NCBI RefSeq assembly: GCF_008180195.1
Contig: NZ_VTAV01000004.1
Span: 62,001 to 126,000, forward strand
Length of the DNA: 64,000 nucleotides
Reading direction: 5' to 3'
Source of the DNA: Sphingobacterium phlebotomi
Lineage (GTDB): Bacteria > Bacteroidota > Bacteroidia > Sphingobacteriales > Sphingobacteriaceae
Each line of letters opens with the position of its first letter. The stretch's first letter is position 1. The notes beneath the pieces were generated by a model. It worked only from the letters and a program-made list of their open reading frames with translations, made no database searches and was not told where the DNA came from. A program made the translations under genes and the position numbers. Positions 26,606-35,945 of this stretch are shown here, piece by piece.

Positions 26606-29035
26606 TCAACCGTAATAATACACTCTTTTTACCCTAGCTGAAAGGTTTACCAACAGCTCATAGGGTATCGTATCAATACGTCTTGCCGCCTCCATTAAAT
26701 CCGGAAACACGACGACCTCATCCAATTCATGTGCTACAATATCCGTGACATCAAGCATGCACATATCCATACAAATCGAACCCACGGTACTTACCTTTTG
26801 TCCATTAATAGACATCTCTCCCACACCTTCGCCGAACCGTCTGCTATAACCATCCGCATACCCTATTTTCACGGTAGCGATACGACTTGCCCGATGCAAC
26901 AGCCCTTTTCTGTCGTAACCCACTGTCGTTCCGGCAGGCAGTTCTTTAATTTGCGTAATCGTAGTTTTTAATTCACTTACCTTTTCCAATGTCATTTTTC
27001 CATCCATGTCTACCCCGTAGAGTCCTATCCCCAAACGTACCATGTCCATGTAGGCAGACGGCCAGTTTATAATACCCGAGGTATTTGCGATATGGCGAAT
27101 GACTGTATAACCCAACCCAACTTCCAATCGATCGACGCTCGTCGAGAAAAATCCAATCTGCTGGATTGTAAAATCACGATGCTGCTCTTTACCAGCAGCT
27201 ACCAAATGTGAAAATACCGTCTTCACTTTTATCTCCGGTGCAGCCGATAATAAAGTTGCCAATTCAGCCATCTCCCGTGGCAAGAAGCCTAAACGATGCA
27301 TGCCGGTGTCGATCTTAATATGAATAGGAAACGCTTTCTGTTTGCGAATACGCAGAAAATCTATGAAGGATTTTAAAATACGAAAGCTATATATTTCCGG
27401 TTCCAGATTGGAAGTCAACAGACTTTCAAACACCTGTTCATCAGGACTCAATACCATAATGGGCAAGTCAATTCCATGCTGTCGCAGTTCAACCCCTTCA
27501 TCCGCAAATGCTACCGTTAGATAATCCACCTTATTAAACTGCAGGAGATTTGCCACCTCATAGCTGCCGCTTCCATAGGAAAAGGCCTTGACCATAGCCA
27601 TCAGTTTAACATGCTGGGGCAATATCGAACGGTAAGCCTGTAGATTATGTTCCAATGCACTGAGGTTTATTTCCAAGACTGTTTCATGTGATTTAGCAAC
27701 CAACAGCTTGCTTACATCTTCTAAATGATACCGCCTGCTTCCTTTAATAAGGATAGATTCATTCTCCAACACGATATTTCGCAAGTTGCGTACCAGTTCC
27801 TCTGTCGAATCAAAAAACAATAACGGTGTAGCCAGCTTATCCACTAAGAAATGTAAGGATTTGCCCACAATGATTATCCGGGTAAGATTTTGCCGTCCCA
27901 GGACCGACAGAAGCTTTGCCTGGAGCTTATCATCCAAGCCCTCCATGTCAGACAAAATGAGTGTCTTTTTTTTATGCTGCTGCTGCTGATGTAAAAAGTC
28001 CAAAGCAATTTGTAAAGACGCCAGATCATTTGAGTAGGTATCATCAATAATAGAGCAGTTATGCCGTCCAGTCTTTAGTTGCAAACGCATCTCTAGCGGA
28101 CGCAACCTACCGAGCTTCGGCAGAATGACATCCAGTGGGTAACCTAAAAACAAAAGCGTGGTTAAGCAAATAAGCACATTTTCTATCGAGGCTTTATCTA
28201 CAAAAGGCACGGTAAAGGTCGCGATCTCTTGCTCGTAGCTTACTTGGATAGATGAGCGCCCATCCCGCCTTTCTTCTATGTGCAGTATGCGCACATTGTC
28301 CACATCACGTTCTCCAAAAGTAAACGTAGTAGTTTCCGAAGGCAGGTATGCATCAAAACCATAGCGTGACGGAAAGATAACATCTTTAGTACGCTTAAAG
28401 AGCGTTATTTTTTCTGTTATTTTGGCCGCCTTACTAGCAAAGCCACTGGCATGCGCAACACCGATATTGGTCATGATACCAATATCCGGGCGTATCATCG
28501 CTTCCAAATGGTTCATTTCACCCGGCAAGCTAATCCCCGCTTCAATAATGGCACAATCATAATCATCTGAAAGATTCCATAGCGATAGTGCCACCCCCAA
28601 TTGCGAGTTATAACTTTTGGGGCTTTGGTAGACTTTCTTATCCTCCTGCAATAGTTGAGCGAGCCATTCTTTTACAATCGTTTTACCATTACTACCGGTA
28701 ATCCCGATCACAGGTTTGTGAAATTGTTGACGATGGTAGCTGGCAAGTTCCTGTAGCGCTGTCAATACATCCTCTACCCAAAAAAAACTAGCTTCTGGAC
28801 ATAAAGATATATCGATATCTTCGCACGAAACAACGAAAGCACGTACACCTTTCTGATAGGCATCTGGAATAAAAGTATGCCCGTCACGTACATTCTTCAA
28901 TGCAAAAAAAAGACTGTGCTCGGCATTTCTTATTTTACGGCTGTCATAAGCCAAGTCATAGATTTGCCGTGCCGCATCACGAATCAGATGCTGTTTGCTA
29001 TGGATATGAGAAAGAATGGATGCTAGTGTGTACAT
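26606..29035 (-). CDS. Bifunctional MurF-alanine racemase fusion
   Basis: The protein couples UDP-MurNAc-tripeptide:D-Ala-D-Ala ligase to PLP alanine racemase, so one polypeptide both makes D-Ala and uses D-Ala-D-Ala in peptidoglycan synthesis. With the ATG at 29035 it is 809 residues. The first ~440 form MurF (P-loop GITGSNGKTIVKEWL, EAGISLPGEMNHLE, DDTYSNDLASLQIAL). The rest form Alr: MAMVKAFSYGSGSYEVA with the PLP Lys, HIKIDTGMHRLGF, and VGYDRKGLLHRASRIATVKIGYADGYSRRFG with the second catalytic Tyr. The fusion is normal in Bacteroidota. It is divergent from recX, with 67 bp between starts. Confidence 0.95.
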   Translation of the reverse strand: MYTLASILSHIHSKQHLIRDAARQIYDLAYDSRKIRNAEHSLFFALKNVRDGHTFIPDAYQKGVRAFVVSCEDIDISLCPEASFFWVEDVLTALQELASYHRQQFHKPVIGITGSNGKTIVKEWLAQLLQEDKKVYQSPKSYNSQLGVALSLWNLSDDYDCAIIEAGISLPGEMNHLEAMIRPDIGIMTNIGVAHASGFASKAAKITEKITLFKRTKDVIFPSRYGFDAYLPSETTTFTFGERDVDNVRILHIEERRDGRSSIQVSYEQEIATFTVPFVDKASIENVLICLTTLLFLGYPLDVILPKLGRLRPLEMRLQLKTGRHNCSIIDDTYSNDLASLQIALDFLHQQQQHKKKTLILSDMEGLDDKLQAKLLSVLGRQNLTRIIIVGKSLHFLVDKLATPLLFFDSTEELVRNLRNIVLENESILIKGSRRYHLEDVSKLLVAKSHETVLEINLSALEHNLQAYRSILPQHVKLMAMVKAFSYGSGSYEVANLLQFNKVDYLTVAFADEGVELRQHGIDLPIMVLSPDEQVFESLLTSNLEPEIYSFRILKSFIDFLRIRKQKAFPIHIKIDTGMHRLGFLPREMAELATLLSAAPEIKVKTVFSHLVAAGKEQHRDFTIQQIGFFSTSVDRLEVGLGYTVIRHIANTSGIINWPSAYMDMVRLGIGLYGVDMDGKMTLEKVSELKTTITQIKELPAGTTVGYDRKGLLHRASRIATVKIGYADGYSRRFGEGVGEMSINGQKVSTVGSICMDMCMLDVTDIVAHELDEVVVFPDLMEAARRIDTIPYELLVNLSARVKRVYYYG

Positions 29036-29102
29036 GATAAATTGTAAAGAACAAATTTCATCAATATTTTCAATAAGTCTAGCATTTTTTGAAGATTTGC
29101 AC

Positions 29103-29579
29103 ATGGACGAATCTAAAAAGCGAAAAAAAATACTAACACCACTAGAAGCTAAGGGAAAAGCTGAAAACTACTGTGCTTATCAGGAACGTGCTCAGCAGGA
29201 AGTACGAAACAAATTATATGAATGGGGACTTCATCAAGAAGAGGTGGAAAATATTATCGTGCTGCTTATCGAAGACAATTTTCTTAACGAAGAACGATTT
29301 GCAAAAGCATACACTTTAGGAAAATTCCGCATGAAAGGCTGGGGAAAAATTAAAATAAAACAGCATCTCAAGGCAAAAAACATCTCCGAACCACTCATTC
29401 GCCTTGCATTAAAAGAGATAAACCAAGAAGAATACCACAAAAAAATTGACGAAACCGTAAAAAAGAAAATAAAAAAACCAATATCAAGCATTTCTTTTAT
29501 TGAAAAATCAAAATTATACACCTATCTACAATCAAAAGGGTTTGAAAACGATATTATTTACAATAAAATAAACATATAA
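29103..29579 (+). CDS. recX: RecX family regulator of RecA
   Basis: From the ATG at 29103 the 158-residue protein begins MDESKKRKKILTPLEAKGKAENYCAYQERAQQEVRNKL and contains the three-helix repeats of RecX (LIEDNFLNEERFAKAYTLGKFRMKGWGKIKIKQHLKAKNIS). RecX binds RecA filaments and limits recombination. The C-terminal third is extremely Lys- and Ile-rich, following the A/T-rich codon use of this stretch. recA is not adjacent. The longer frame from 29016 overlaps the start of murF-alr and is rejected. Confidence 0.9.
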   Translation: MDESKKRKKILTPLEAKGKAENYCAYQERAQQEVRNKLYEWGLHQEEVENIIVLLIEDNFLNEERFAKAYTLGKFRMKGWGKIKIKQHLKAKNISEPLIRLALKEINQEEYHKKIDETVKKKIKKPISSISFIEKSKLYTYLQSKGFENDIIYNKINI

Positions 29580-29633
29580 CAGCATTTTTTACAACTAAAA
29601 AATGGATTAAATTGTATTTTTATGAAAAAATAA

Positions 29634-29663
29634 TTGATAAAATAAAATATTTATATATTTTTG
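29634..29663 (+). promoter_or_regulatory. Bacteroidota promoter for the outer-membrane protein gene
   Basis: TTG at 29634-29636, a 19-base spacer, then TATTTTTG at 29656-29663 match the TTG-N19-TAnnTTTG consensus exactly. The start codon follows 40 bases downstream of the -7 box. Confidence 0.7.
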
Positions 29664-29703
29664 TGATTATATTTACATTTAAACAAACAAAAACCCATTT
29701 TTT

Positions 29704-30441
29704 ATGAAAAAAATTAAACAAATCATCAAATTAACCGCAATTTTGGCGATAACCTCCCTTCCATTTATCACCAATGCACAAGAAAAGGAAGTAACGTTCT
29801 CTTTAGGACTTACTTCTGATCAATTTTTTGGCGTTGCGCCGAATGTAGCGATGGAATATAAATTATCCGAGAAAATTGGCGTCTCGGCATACGGAATTTT
29901 TTGGGGAGCAGGGACTGGTGCTGCATGGGGTAATTGGACGGAGTTCGGCGGAGGAGTTAATCTTTATTTGGCGGAGGGTGTCACCTTGAATCCAAACCTT
30001 GGTTTTACTTTTGGAAATCTCCTTTCTAAAGGAGGAAGCGATGGTCAGCTTGGTGGAATAGCCGGCGATGGAATAGTACCCAATCTCTTTTTTAATGTGG
30101 ATATTCCGAAGTTCGAAAGCGAAATATATGCCGGATATTATGCTCCACTTCGCGACAAAGCTCCTGAGGACGGTTCCACCTTGGCTTACTTGCACTACTG
30201 GGCAAATGCCGGCTACAAAGTGAGCGACGCTTTCTCATTCGGAGCTCATTTCGAGCATTTGAAACGGACAAAAGATGATGTAGGGGGACAAGCAGATTAT
30301 TTTCAATGGTTAGGCCCTTATGTTCAGTTTAATGCTGGCAAAATGGGCAGCTTTATTCGCTTATCGGCCGGCCCGGAAATTAAGAACGACTTACAACCTA
30401 AAGATTCTTTTTATAAATTATCGACAGGGTTTTCATTTTAA
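29704..30441 (+). CDS. Outer-membrane beta-barrel protein of unknown function
   Basis: The 245-residue protein has a cleavable signal peptide (MKKIKQIIKLTAILAITSLPFITNAQ) and a mature part of alternating hydrophobic strands with Gly/aromatic turns (VSAYGIFWGAGTGAAWGNW, GGGVNLYLAEGVTLNPNLGFTFG) ending in a terminal Phe (KLSTGFSF), as expected for a small barrel inserted by Bam. It resembles uncharacterised porin-like proteins of Bacteroidota. It has its own strong promoter and a long terminator hairpin and so is probably monocistronic and well expressed. It is the last conserved gene before the polysaccharide region. Confidence 0.7.
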   Translation: MKKIKQIIKLTAILAITSLPFITNAQEKEVTFSLGLTSDQFFGVAPNVAMEYKLSEKIGVSAYGIFWGAGTGAAWGNWTEFGGGVNLYLAEGVTLNPNLGFTFGNLLSKGGSDGQLGGIAGDGIVPNLFFNVDIPKFESEIYAGYYAPLRDKAPEDGSTLAYLHYWANAGYKVSDAFSFGAHFEHLKRTKDDVGGQADYFQWLGPYVQFNAGKMGSFIRLSAGPEIKNDLQPKDSFYKLSTGFSF

Positions 30442-30449
30442 TCAACTAT

Positions 30450-30493
30450 AATACTAGCCTTTTAAGGATTTGGATCCTTAAAAGGTTAGTATT
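30450..30493 (+). terminator. Long terminator hairpin after the outer-membrane protein gene
   Basis: A 20-bp stem, AATACTAGCCTTTTAAGGAT (30450-30469) against 30474-30493, has one G-T wobble and a 4-base loop, followed by a short T run. It serves the plus-strand gene and, given its symmetry, could also stop leftward transcription from the polysaccharide operon. Confidence 0.8.
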
Positions 30494-30503
30494 TTCCTCC
30501 TTA

Positions 30504-30570
30504 AAAACAACCGCAACTGTGGATTATTCAACTTTTCCAAATCTGCGTCGTAGAAATTGGAAACTGTAAC
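30504..30570 (-). pseudogene. Remnant of a second dinB (DNA polymerase IV) C-terminus
   Basis: On the minus strand this encodes VTVSNFYDADLEKLNNPQLRLF, matching the last 22 residues of the intact dinB at 61862-62950 (VTISNFYDADLEKLNNPQLRLF). The DNA is about 85% identical (57 of 67), with the 40 bp nearest the gene end differing at one base. Most other differences are synonymous third positions, so this came from a copy that had been under protein selection. The stop is disrupted by an apparent extra T, so the frame runs on to 30478. Upstream similarity ends abruptly. It lies just downstream of the polysaccharide operon. Confidence 0.75.
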
Positions 30571-30670
30571 CGGTCTCGTAACATCTTTACGTGTTAGTGA
30601 AGAACGGAAATCGCCAGACATGGATCCAAACGCATATATCTGTCGGAAATAGTTTACGGGCGATCATCTT

Positions 30671-31600
30671 TTACACGTTAACAATCAAGTTACGAAGCTT
30701 GCACATTGCTTCTTCATTAAAGTAAGACATCTTATGTATATTTCCTTTAGCAAGAACTTCTGCATAGGAAAGAAAACTACAGCCTCCATTAAGTTTCGAT
30801 TGTAGCAGATGTGGAATTGTATCACTTATTATTGGACAACGTTTATCAGCAAGCTTTCCGGTTACCAATTCATAGTATAATATCTGAAAACAAAAATAAT
30901 CTATGAGTTTATCTTCTGTTTGCCAGTAGTATAGCATCAAATCCAACAATACGCTAATAACATAGCTTTCTTTATTAGCGAAGATAATGCTACTTAGCAT
31001 CTGAACGTAGAAATCTGGATGCCAACTCCAATAATAAGCATATGTGCTCGCCCAATATTTCTTATGTTGCTCATTGGGATCACGTTGGTATAAAAAATAG
31101 TCGTATGTCGTTAAATGATCAGGCAAGGCCCCTGCTAAGAAAATAGTAGCATCTAGCCAGACACCACCATACACTTTCAATAAAGCCACACGTAACAAAT
31201 CAGAAAAGAAAGTTCTGTTAAAACCTTGAATGTTATTAAGCTTTTCCCACACAAAAGCGGGTATATCCAAATATTCTTTAATAGAAGAATCGTTCAAGCG
31301 AATAACGTTATAATCAGCCTTATGTCGGTCTACAGATGCCACACAAATTGATACGACCTCCGGAAGGCTCTCTTCTTGAAATCCCTGTCCCCAATATTGC
31401 CATATAATTTTATCTGTATCGAATTTTTTCTTTGCCAAAACATCGTAACTCGGCAACTTTCCCTTATAATAATCATCGATAATTATACGCCAAAAAGCAC
31501 TTACTTCCCGATGCTTTGCAAGGATTTTATGTTCGCGCAGATAGCTCCACGCTGTTCTTATTAAAGGTATCTGAGATAATTTTTCTAACTTGATAGCCAT
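30671..31600 (-). CDS. Capsular polysaccharide synthesis glycosyltransferase-like protein (PF05704 type)
   Basis: The 309-residue protein contains KIIWQYWGQGFQEESLPEVV, YNVIRLNDSSIKEYLDIPAFV and FSDLLRVALLKVYGGVWLDATIFL, the last being the D-x-x-R...GG-x-W-x-D motif shared by Caps_synth and GT32-like transferases in which the Asp binds nucleotide-sugar and metal. It probably transfers a hexose to the capsular repeat. It is the last gene of the polysaccharide operon, 22 bp after wzc. A short basic helix precedes the catalytic domain. Confidence 0.85.
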   Translation of the reverse strand: MAIKLEKLSQIPLIRTAWSYLREHKILAKHREVSAFWRIIIDDYYKGKLPSYDVLAKKKFDTDKIIWQYWGQGFQEESLPEVVSICVASVDRHKADYNVIRLNDSSIKEYLDIPAFVWEKLNNIQGFNRTFFSDLLRVALLKVYGGVWLDATIFLAGALPDHLTTYDYFLYQRDPNEQHKKYWASTYAYYWSWHPDFYVQMLSSIIFANKESYVISVLLDLMLYYWQTEDKLIDYFCFQILYYELVTGKLADKRCPIISDTIPHLLQSKLNGGCSFLSYAEVLAKGNIHKMSYFNEEAMCKLRNLIVNV

Positions 31601-31622
31601 AGGGATAACATTTGATTTTTAC

Positions 31623-33998
31623 TTAGACGCGACCCCGCGATCTTTTAAATAAACCTAAAAATTTCCGTTTTTCTTTCAGTCCATAACCGTAACCATACCC
31701 ATATCCTCCATATCCGTAACCATAACCTGATCCTCCCAATTTCAACCCGTTTAGCACAACAGCTAGATTATTGATTTTTCTCTCTGTATATATACGCTCA
31801 ATATCGGGTAACTGCCGGCGATCCATTTTACCTGCACGAACAATAAATAACGTTAGGTCGGCAATACGATCCACGATTGCAGCGTCTGCAACGATTCCGA
31901 TTGGCACGCCATCTACCACAATGTAATCATATTGACTCCGTAATTCTTGAATCAGATTGTCTAATCTCTTACTCAACAAAAGACCCACCGGATTAGGTGC
32001 TACGGCTCCAATTGGAAAGAAATCAACATTCTTTATATCTTCGTTGCTATGCCGGATATCGTCCATACTAACCTCAGATTTTGATAGATAATGGCTTAAA
32101 CCTTTCACATCATTCAAACCTGTTCTCGAACTTAATGTACCCTTCCGTAAATCCAAATCCAGCACGGCTACTTTTTTGCCTAAATACGATAGTGTCGCCG
32201 CCAGGTTAAGCGACGTGAATGTTTTTCCAGCGCCGATGCCAAATGACGACAATATAATGACCTGTGCTTCTTTATCGTCTTTCGACATAAAACTAATGTT
32301 CGTCCGTAAAATTCGAAAAGCTTCCGTCAGGGGATCCCGTCCTGTTTCCGTTACCAAAATATGAGCTTTTTTATTCGACAATGGTATTTCTCCCAGGAAC
32401 GGCACAGACAATCCCCCTTCAATATCTTGACGGCTTCTAATTTTGGTATCCAGCATAAGCATCATCAATAAGATCGCTGCAGGAAGCACGGTACCAATAG
32501 CCACACCCGTTACTAGTTTCCGGTATTTATTAGGAGAAATAGGCGTATTAGAACGGGTTGCCGCATCGACAATGCGGATACTTTCATCCGTCATGGCTTG
32601 GTTAATGGCGTTTTCTTCCCGTTTGTTGAGCAAATACAAATACAGTTCTTCCTTCACCTTTTGCTGCCGTTCTACAGAAAGCATCATCCGTTGCTTTCTT
32701 GGTGCTTGTATCGCTTTCCCCCGTGCAGACTGTTCCTCTCGTATAACATTGTTCAGCTTGATGTTCAAGCCTCTCATAGCATTGTCCATGGCTTCATATA
32801 TATTATCGCGTATCGAGGCCAGATTTCTGTCCAGATCAGCTACCACTGGATTAGAGATACTACTGCCTTCCACCAAACGATTCCGGCGCAAGAGCATGGC
32901 GTTATACTCATTAATCTGACTTTCTACATTCGCGTCCACTAAACCCGTATTATTGGGCATCAACTCATATTGCCCATTTTTTTCGGTAAGATATTCGCGC
33001 ATCATATTAGCCAAGTTAACGTCGGTTTCTATCTTGGTCCGCTCCGACTGGAACTGGCGGCTATCCGATAAGTACATTTGTCCCTCAGATTTTGCATCCA
33101 TTCCCTGATTGGCTGTCTGAAGGCGCTCAAGATGCGATTCCACGGAACCTAGCTCGCTCTCTATAATGACCAGGCGATCACGTATAAACTCTTCGGTGTT
33201 AATCGCTATTTGATTCTTATCGCGTAATGCCACCTCGTTGTATACTGCAATCAACTCCGTAATTACCGCTGCCGCACGTTGTGGATTAGCGTCTTCCAGC
33301 GTAATCTGCAATAAACCAGCATCCCCATCAAGTTGTTTGATATCTAGGTTTGACAGGAAATAAGCCGCCGCCGCTACTACCGACCGTTTGCTTACCCAAA
33401 TCGTTTTTCCATAAGACTTCTCGTTATAAAAAGGTGTAGGTTTCACTGTAATGACACCGAACGGCGTTTTGCTTTCTTTATTGAGCGCGACCTTCACCTT
33501 CATTCCCTCCTTTTGCTTATCTTGCACCTGTACATTGGCTTTATCCAACGGCGTTACTAACAGTTCGGAACTATTATTCGCTGATTTCTCCTCAATTGTT
33601 ACTTGTACCGGGCTAGTAGTATACAGTTCGTAATACCGTAGCCCTGACCTATCCTGATAGTTTGTTTCGGCGCCGATGCGTTCTACTGTTGTCTGCATCA
33701 GTTCTTTAGAACGTAGCTGCAGGATTTCGCTTTTTACGTTTACCATATTGGCCGAGTTCGTCCGTGTAAGACGAGCTGTAACCGGTGTATTGGCCGGTGT
33801 TTTGATCATCACCGTTTCTGTACTCCGGTAAATAAGCGGGGATTTTTTATACTGGTAATAGTAAAACGCGCCAAATATGAGAATAGACAAGACAAACCAT
33901 ATCCATTTGGAGATCAAATATTTCACAATATCGACCACATTGATCGATAACTCTTTCTTTTCGTTAGCGGATATTCGGCTATTTTGATTCATATGCAT
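31623..33998 (-). CDS. Wzc-like polysaccharide copolymerase/BY-kinase with Gly-Tyr tail
   Basis: The 791-residue protein controls chain length and export. It has an N-terminal membrane segment (about 30-48, IWFVLSILIFGAFYYY), a Wzz periplasmic domain with long coiled coil, a second membrane segment (about 500-520), and a cytoplasmic tyrosine-kinase domain with Walker A GIGAGKT (about 587-593), Walker A' VLDLDLRKG and Walker B YIVVDG (about 690). In place of the usual scattered Tyr cluster, the C-terminus holds an alternating Gly-Tyr tract with seven Tyr (about 758-773), then a basic tail. Autophosphorylation there is inferred. It lies 9 bp from the wza-like gene. Confidence 0.95.
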   Translation of the reverse strand: MHMNQNSRISANEKKELSINVVDIVKYLISKWIWFVLSILIFGAFYYYQYKKSPLIYRSTETVMIKTPANTPVTARLTRTNSANMVNVKSEILQLRSKELMQTTVERIGAETNYQDRSGLRYYELYTTSPVQVTIEEKSANNSSELLVTPLDKANVQVQDKQKEGMKVKVALNKESKTPFGVITVKPTPFYNEKSYGKTIWVSKRSVVAAAAYFLSNLDIKQLDGDAGLLQITLEDANPQRAAAVITELIAVYNEVALRDKNQIAINTEEFIRDRLVIIESELGSVESHLERLQTANQGMDAKSEGQMYLSDSRQFQSERTKIETDVNLANMMREYLTEKNGQYELMPNNTGLVDANVESQINEYNAMLLRRNRLVEGSSISNPVVADLDRNLASIRDNIYEAMDNAMRGLNIKLNNVIREEQSARGKAIQAPRKQRMMLSVERQQKVKEELYLYLLNKREENAINQAMTDESIRIVDAATRSNTPISPNKYRKLVTGVAIGTVLPAAILLMMLMLDTKIRSRQDIEGGLSVPFLGEIPLSNKKAHILVTETGRDPLTEAFRILRTNISFMSKDDKEAQVIILSSFGIGAGKTFTSLNLAATLSYLGKKVAVLDLDLRKGTLSSRTGLNDVKGLSHYLSKSEVSMDDIRHSNEDIKNVDFFPIGAVAPNPVGLLLSKRLDNLIQELRSQYDYIVVDGVPIGIVADAAIVDRIADLTLFIVRAGKMDRRQLPDIERIYTERKINNLAVVLNGLKLGGSGYGYGYGGYGYGYGYGLKEKRKFLGLFKRSRGRV

Positions 33999-34007
33999 TT
34001 CTTTTGA

Positions 34008-34799
34008 TTATTTTAATAAAGCGTATAGCGTTAATGCGAGGCTAAGCATACTGACACCAAATGAAATATACTGTCTCGTTTGTTGTTCACGAGGTGTCAT
34101 GGCAGCCATCTTAGGCTCCACATATACAATGTCATTCTGTCGCAGGTAGTAAGTCGGCGAATCAAAAATAGATTTGGATTCGATGTCGTTTACGTATTTT
34201 TTGCGTACACCATTTTCCTCTCTAATCACCAACACGGCTTGTGGGTCGGCAATATTTGACAATCCACCTGATTGTGTAATGGCTTCCAATAAGGTTATCC
34301 GCCCCTCCGGTACGTTTAGCACCTGATTTCCAGCAGCCCCCATTACGGTGATTCTCAGATTCAACAACTCCACTTTCACGGTAGGGTTCGTGATATATTC
34401 TTTGGAAATTAACGAACTGCGAATCAATTCCCGTACCTCATCGACAGTAAGTCTCTCTACATGCAGTGTACCCAGTATAGGGAAATCAATATTTCCATTG
34501 TAATCGATCATATAGCCGCCGTTCGTACGGTCGACCACGGTCGACACACTACCATCATTCTCTACCCGATAGCTACCCAACCCACCGTTGAATGGCGCAG
34601 CAAGTTCTGGCGCACTAGCGCTTACTACAATCTGGATACGGTCGTTCTTTTGCAAACGTAGCGGCAGCATTTCCATTGCCATATATGCCGTATCGGGCAT
34701 CATGTCTTTTACATACACCACTTTTTTCGGTACGATGCAACCATTTAGCAGTACCAGGCCTAATAGCCATGTCAACAAAGTAATCTTATTCATATTCAT
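34008..34799 (-). CDS. Wza-like polysaccharide export outer-membrane lipoprotein
   Basis: The 263-residue protein has a lipoprotein signal (TWLLGLVLLNGC, lipidated Cys at residue 21), then a Poly_export domain (LRLQKNDRIQIVVSAS, GYMIDYNGNIDFPILGTLHVERLTVDEVRELIRSSL) and a SLBB-like domain (VTVMGAAGNQVLNVPEGRITLLEAITQSGGLS). It ends with a hydrophobic helix (YISFGVSMLSLALTLYALLK) that could cross the outer membrane as Wza's C-terminal helix does. It overlaps the preceding glycosyltransferase by 14 bp and precedes wzc, the usual pairing. Confidence 0.93.
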   Translation of the reverse strand: MNMNKITLLTWLLGLVLLNGCIVPKKVVYVKDMMPDTAYMAMEMLPLRLQKNDRIQIVVSASAPELAAPFNGGLGSYRVENDGSVSTVVDRTNGGYMIDYNGNIDFPILGTLHVERLTVDEVRELIRSSLISKEYITNPTVKVELLNLRITVMGAAGNQVLNVPEGRITLLEAITQSGGLSNIADPQAVLVIREENGVRKKYVNDIESKSIFDSPTYYLRQNDIVYVEPKMAAMTPREQQTRQYISFGVSMLSLALTLYALLK

Positions 34800-35922
34800 A
34801 GTTTTCTATTTTTCTTAATCTGTCATACACCTCCAAACTCTTCTCCACCATAACATGTCTCGTAAAATACGTTTCGTACCGTTTCCAGCTACCTTCTGAT
34901 AATAGTTGTCTTAACACTGGGTCGGCAGCTATTTTTTTTATTGCCTGCGCCAAAACTTCCGGATTCTCCCGTTCCACCACCAAACCCGATACCCCATCCT
35001 TATTCACCCAACTCACACCGGAACCAGGTATATGGGTAGAGATAATCGGCTTCCCAAAAGACATCGCTTCAATTTGCACAATAGCAAAAGCTTCGGTTTT
35101 CCATATCGAGCTTAAGCAGAATATATCCGTAGCATCGTAATAGTTGGCTATTTCGTCATCCGGTATAAAACCCAGTAGCGTCACTCTATCTTCAACGCCT
35201 AATTCCTGTATCAAAGCTTCCAAAGACACTTTTAATGGGCCTTTGCCACCAATTACCAGATGGAAGTTATCATCTAAACACGCTACTGCCCGAATCAAAT
35301 AGGCGTAACCTTTATATTCAACCAACCGTCCTAACGAAAAAATCACCTGTTTACCACTATATTGCTCGCGAATATGCGCGACTTTCACTTGATCACTTTT
35401 TAACGGTGAAACACCAATTGGGATATAGTCTATCTTGTGCTGTACCTTTTGCAGAAAAGGCGATTCGGCGACGTATACGGGCGTTGTTCCGACAATGACA
35501 TCCGCTCTCTTAATCAGCCAGCGTTGCAAAGGCGCGTATAGTTTCAACAAAGTCTTTTGTTTCAATATATCTGCATGCCAATGTAAAACCACCTTGCCCC
35601 GATAGCCAGAAAAGAACAAGGCAAGACATGCCATGGGATCGGGATGATGAATATGGATAATATCGTAGTATTTCGCAATCCGGCGCAATCTGAAAATCAT
35701 AGATGGTGCTAACATTGTCGCGGCTAACTTCAATTGGGTAGGCAGCACCATAACGTGACCATGTGCATTCAACTTAATCGTCTCCGAAGAAAAATCTTCC
35801 GTGGAAGCGCATAGCATATCACAATAGACTTTTCTCTCGGACAAACCGAGTGTCAGATCGTACATCACCTTCTCTACGCCTCCGCGTATAGGATAAAATT
35901 TACCTAGCTGTAGTACATTCAC
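34786..35922 (-). CDS. GT4 family glycosyltransferase
   Basis: The 378-residue GT-B protein opens LQLGKFYPIRGGVEKVMYDLTLGL (the Gly-rich N-terminal loop with G-G-V-E), includes VIFSLGRLVEYKGYAYLIRAVA, and has the E-x7-E donor motif in WKTEAFAIVQIEAMSFGKPII. This is a retaining transferase building the repeat unit at the cytoplasmic membrane; the sugar is not predictable. It overlaps the wza-like gene by 14 bp and follows another GT4 by 23 bp. Confidence 0.93.
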   Translation of the reverse strand: MNVLQLGKFYPIRGGVEKVMYDLTLGLSERKVYCDMLCASTEDFSSETIKLNAHGHVMVLPTQLKLAATMLAPSMIFRLRRIAKYYDIIHIHHPDPMACLALFFSGYRGKVVLHWHADILKQKTLLKLYAPLQRWLIKRADVIVGTTPVYVAESPFLQKVQHKIDYIPIGVSPLKSDQVKVAHIREQYSGKQVIFSLGRLVEYKGYAYLIRAVACLDDNFHLVIGGKGPLKVSLEALIQELGVEDRVTLLGFIPDDEIANYYDATDIFCLSSIWKTEAFAIVQIEAMSFGKPIISTHIPGSGVSWVNKDGVSGLVVERENPEVLAQAIKKIAADPVLRQLLSEGSWKRYETYFTRHVMVEKSLEVYDRLRKIENYEYE

Positions 35923-35945
35923 TGTGTTAATTGTTTAATTATCCA

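Noticed and set aside
27960..28000. CTG-type short tandem repeat within murF-alr
   Set aside because: It encodes a short Gln/His-rich stretch in a linker of the MurF half and is too short to suggest a phase-variable tract.
26606..29035. MurF fused to alanine racemase
   Set aside because: The fusion is striking but is the normal arrangement in Bacteroidota, so it is reported only as a gene.
29016..29102. N-terminal extension of recX
   Set aside because: It would overlap the 5' end of murF-alr and adds residues absent from the RecX family; the ATG at 29103 gives the expected N-terminus.
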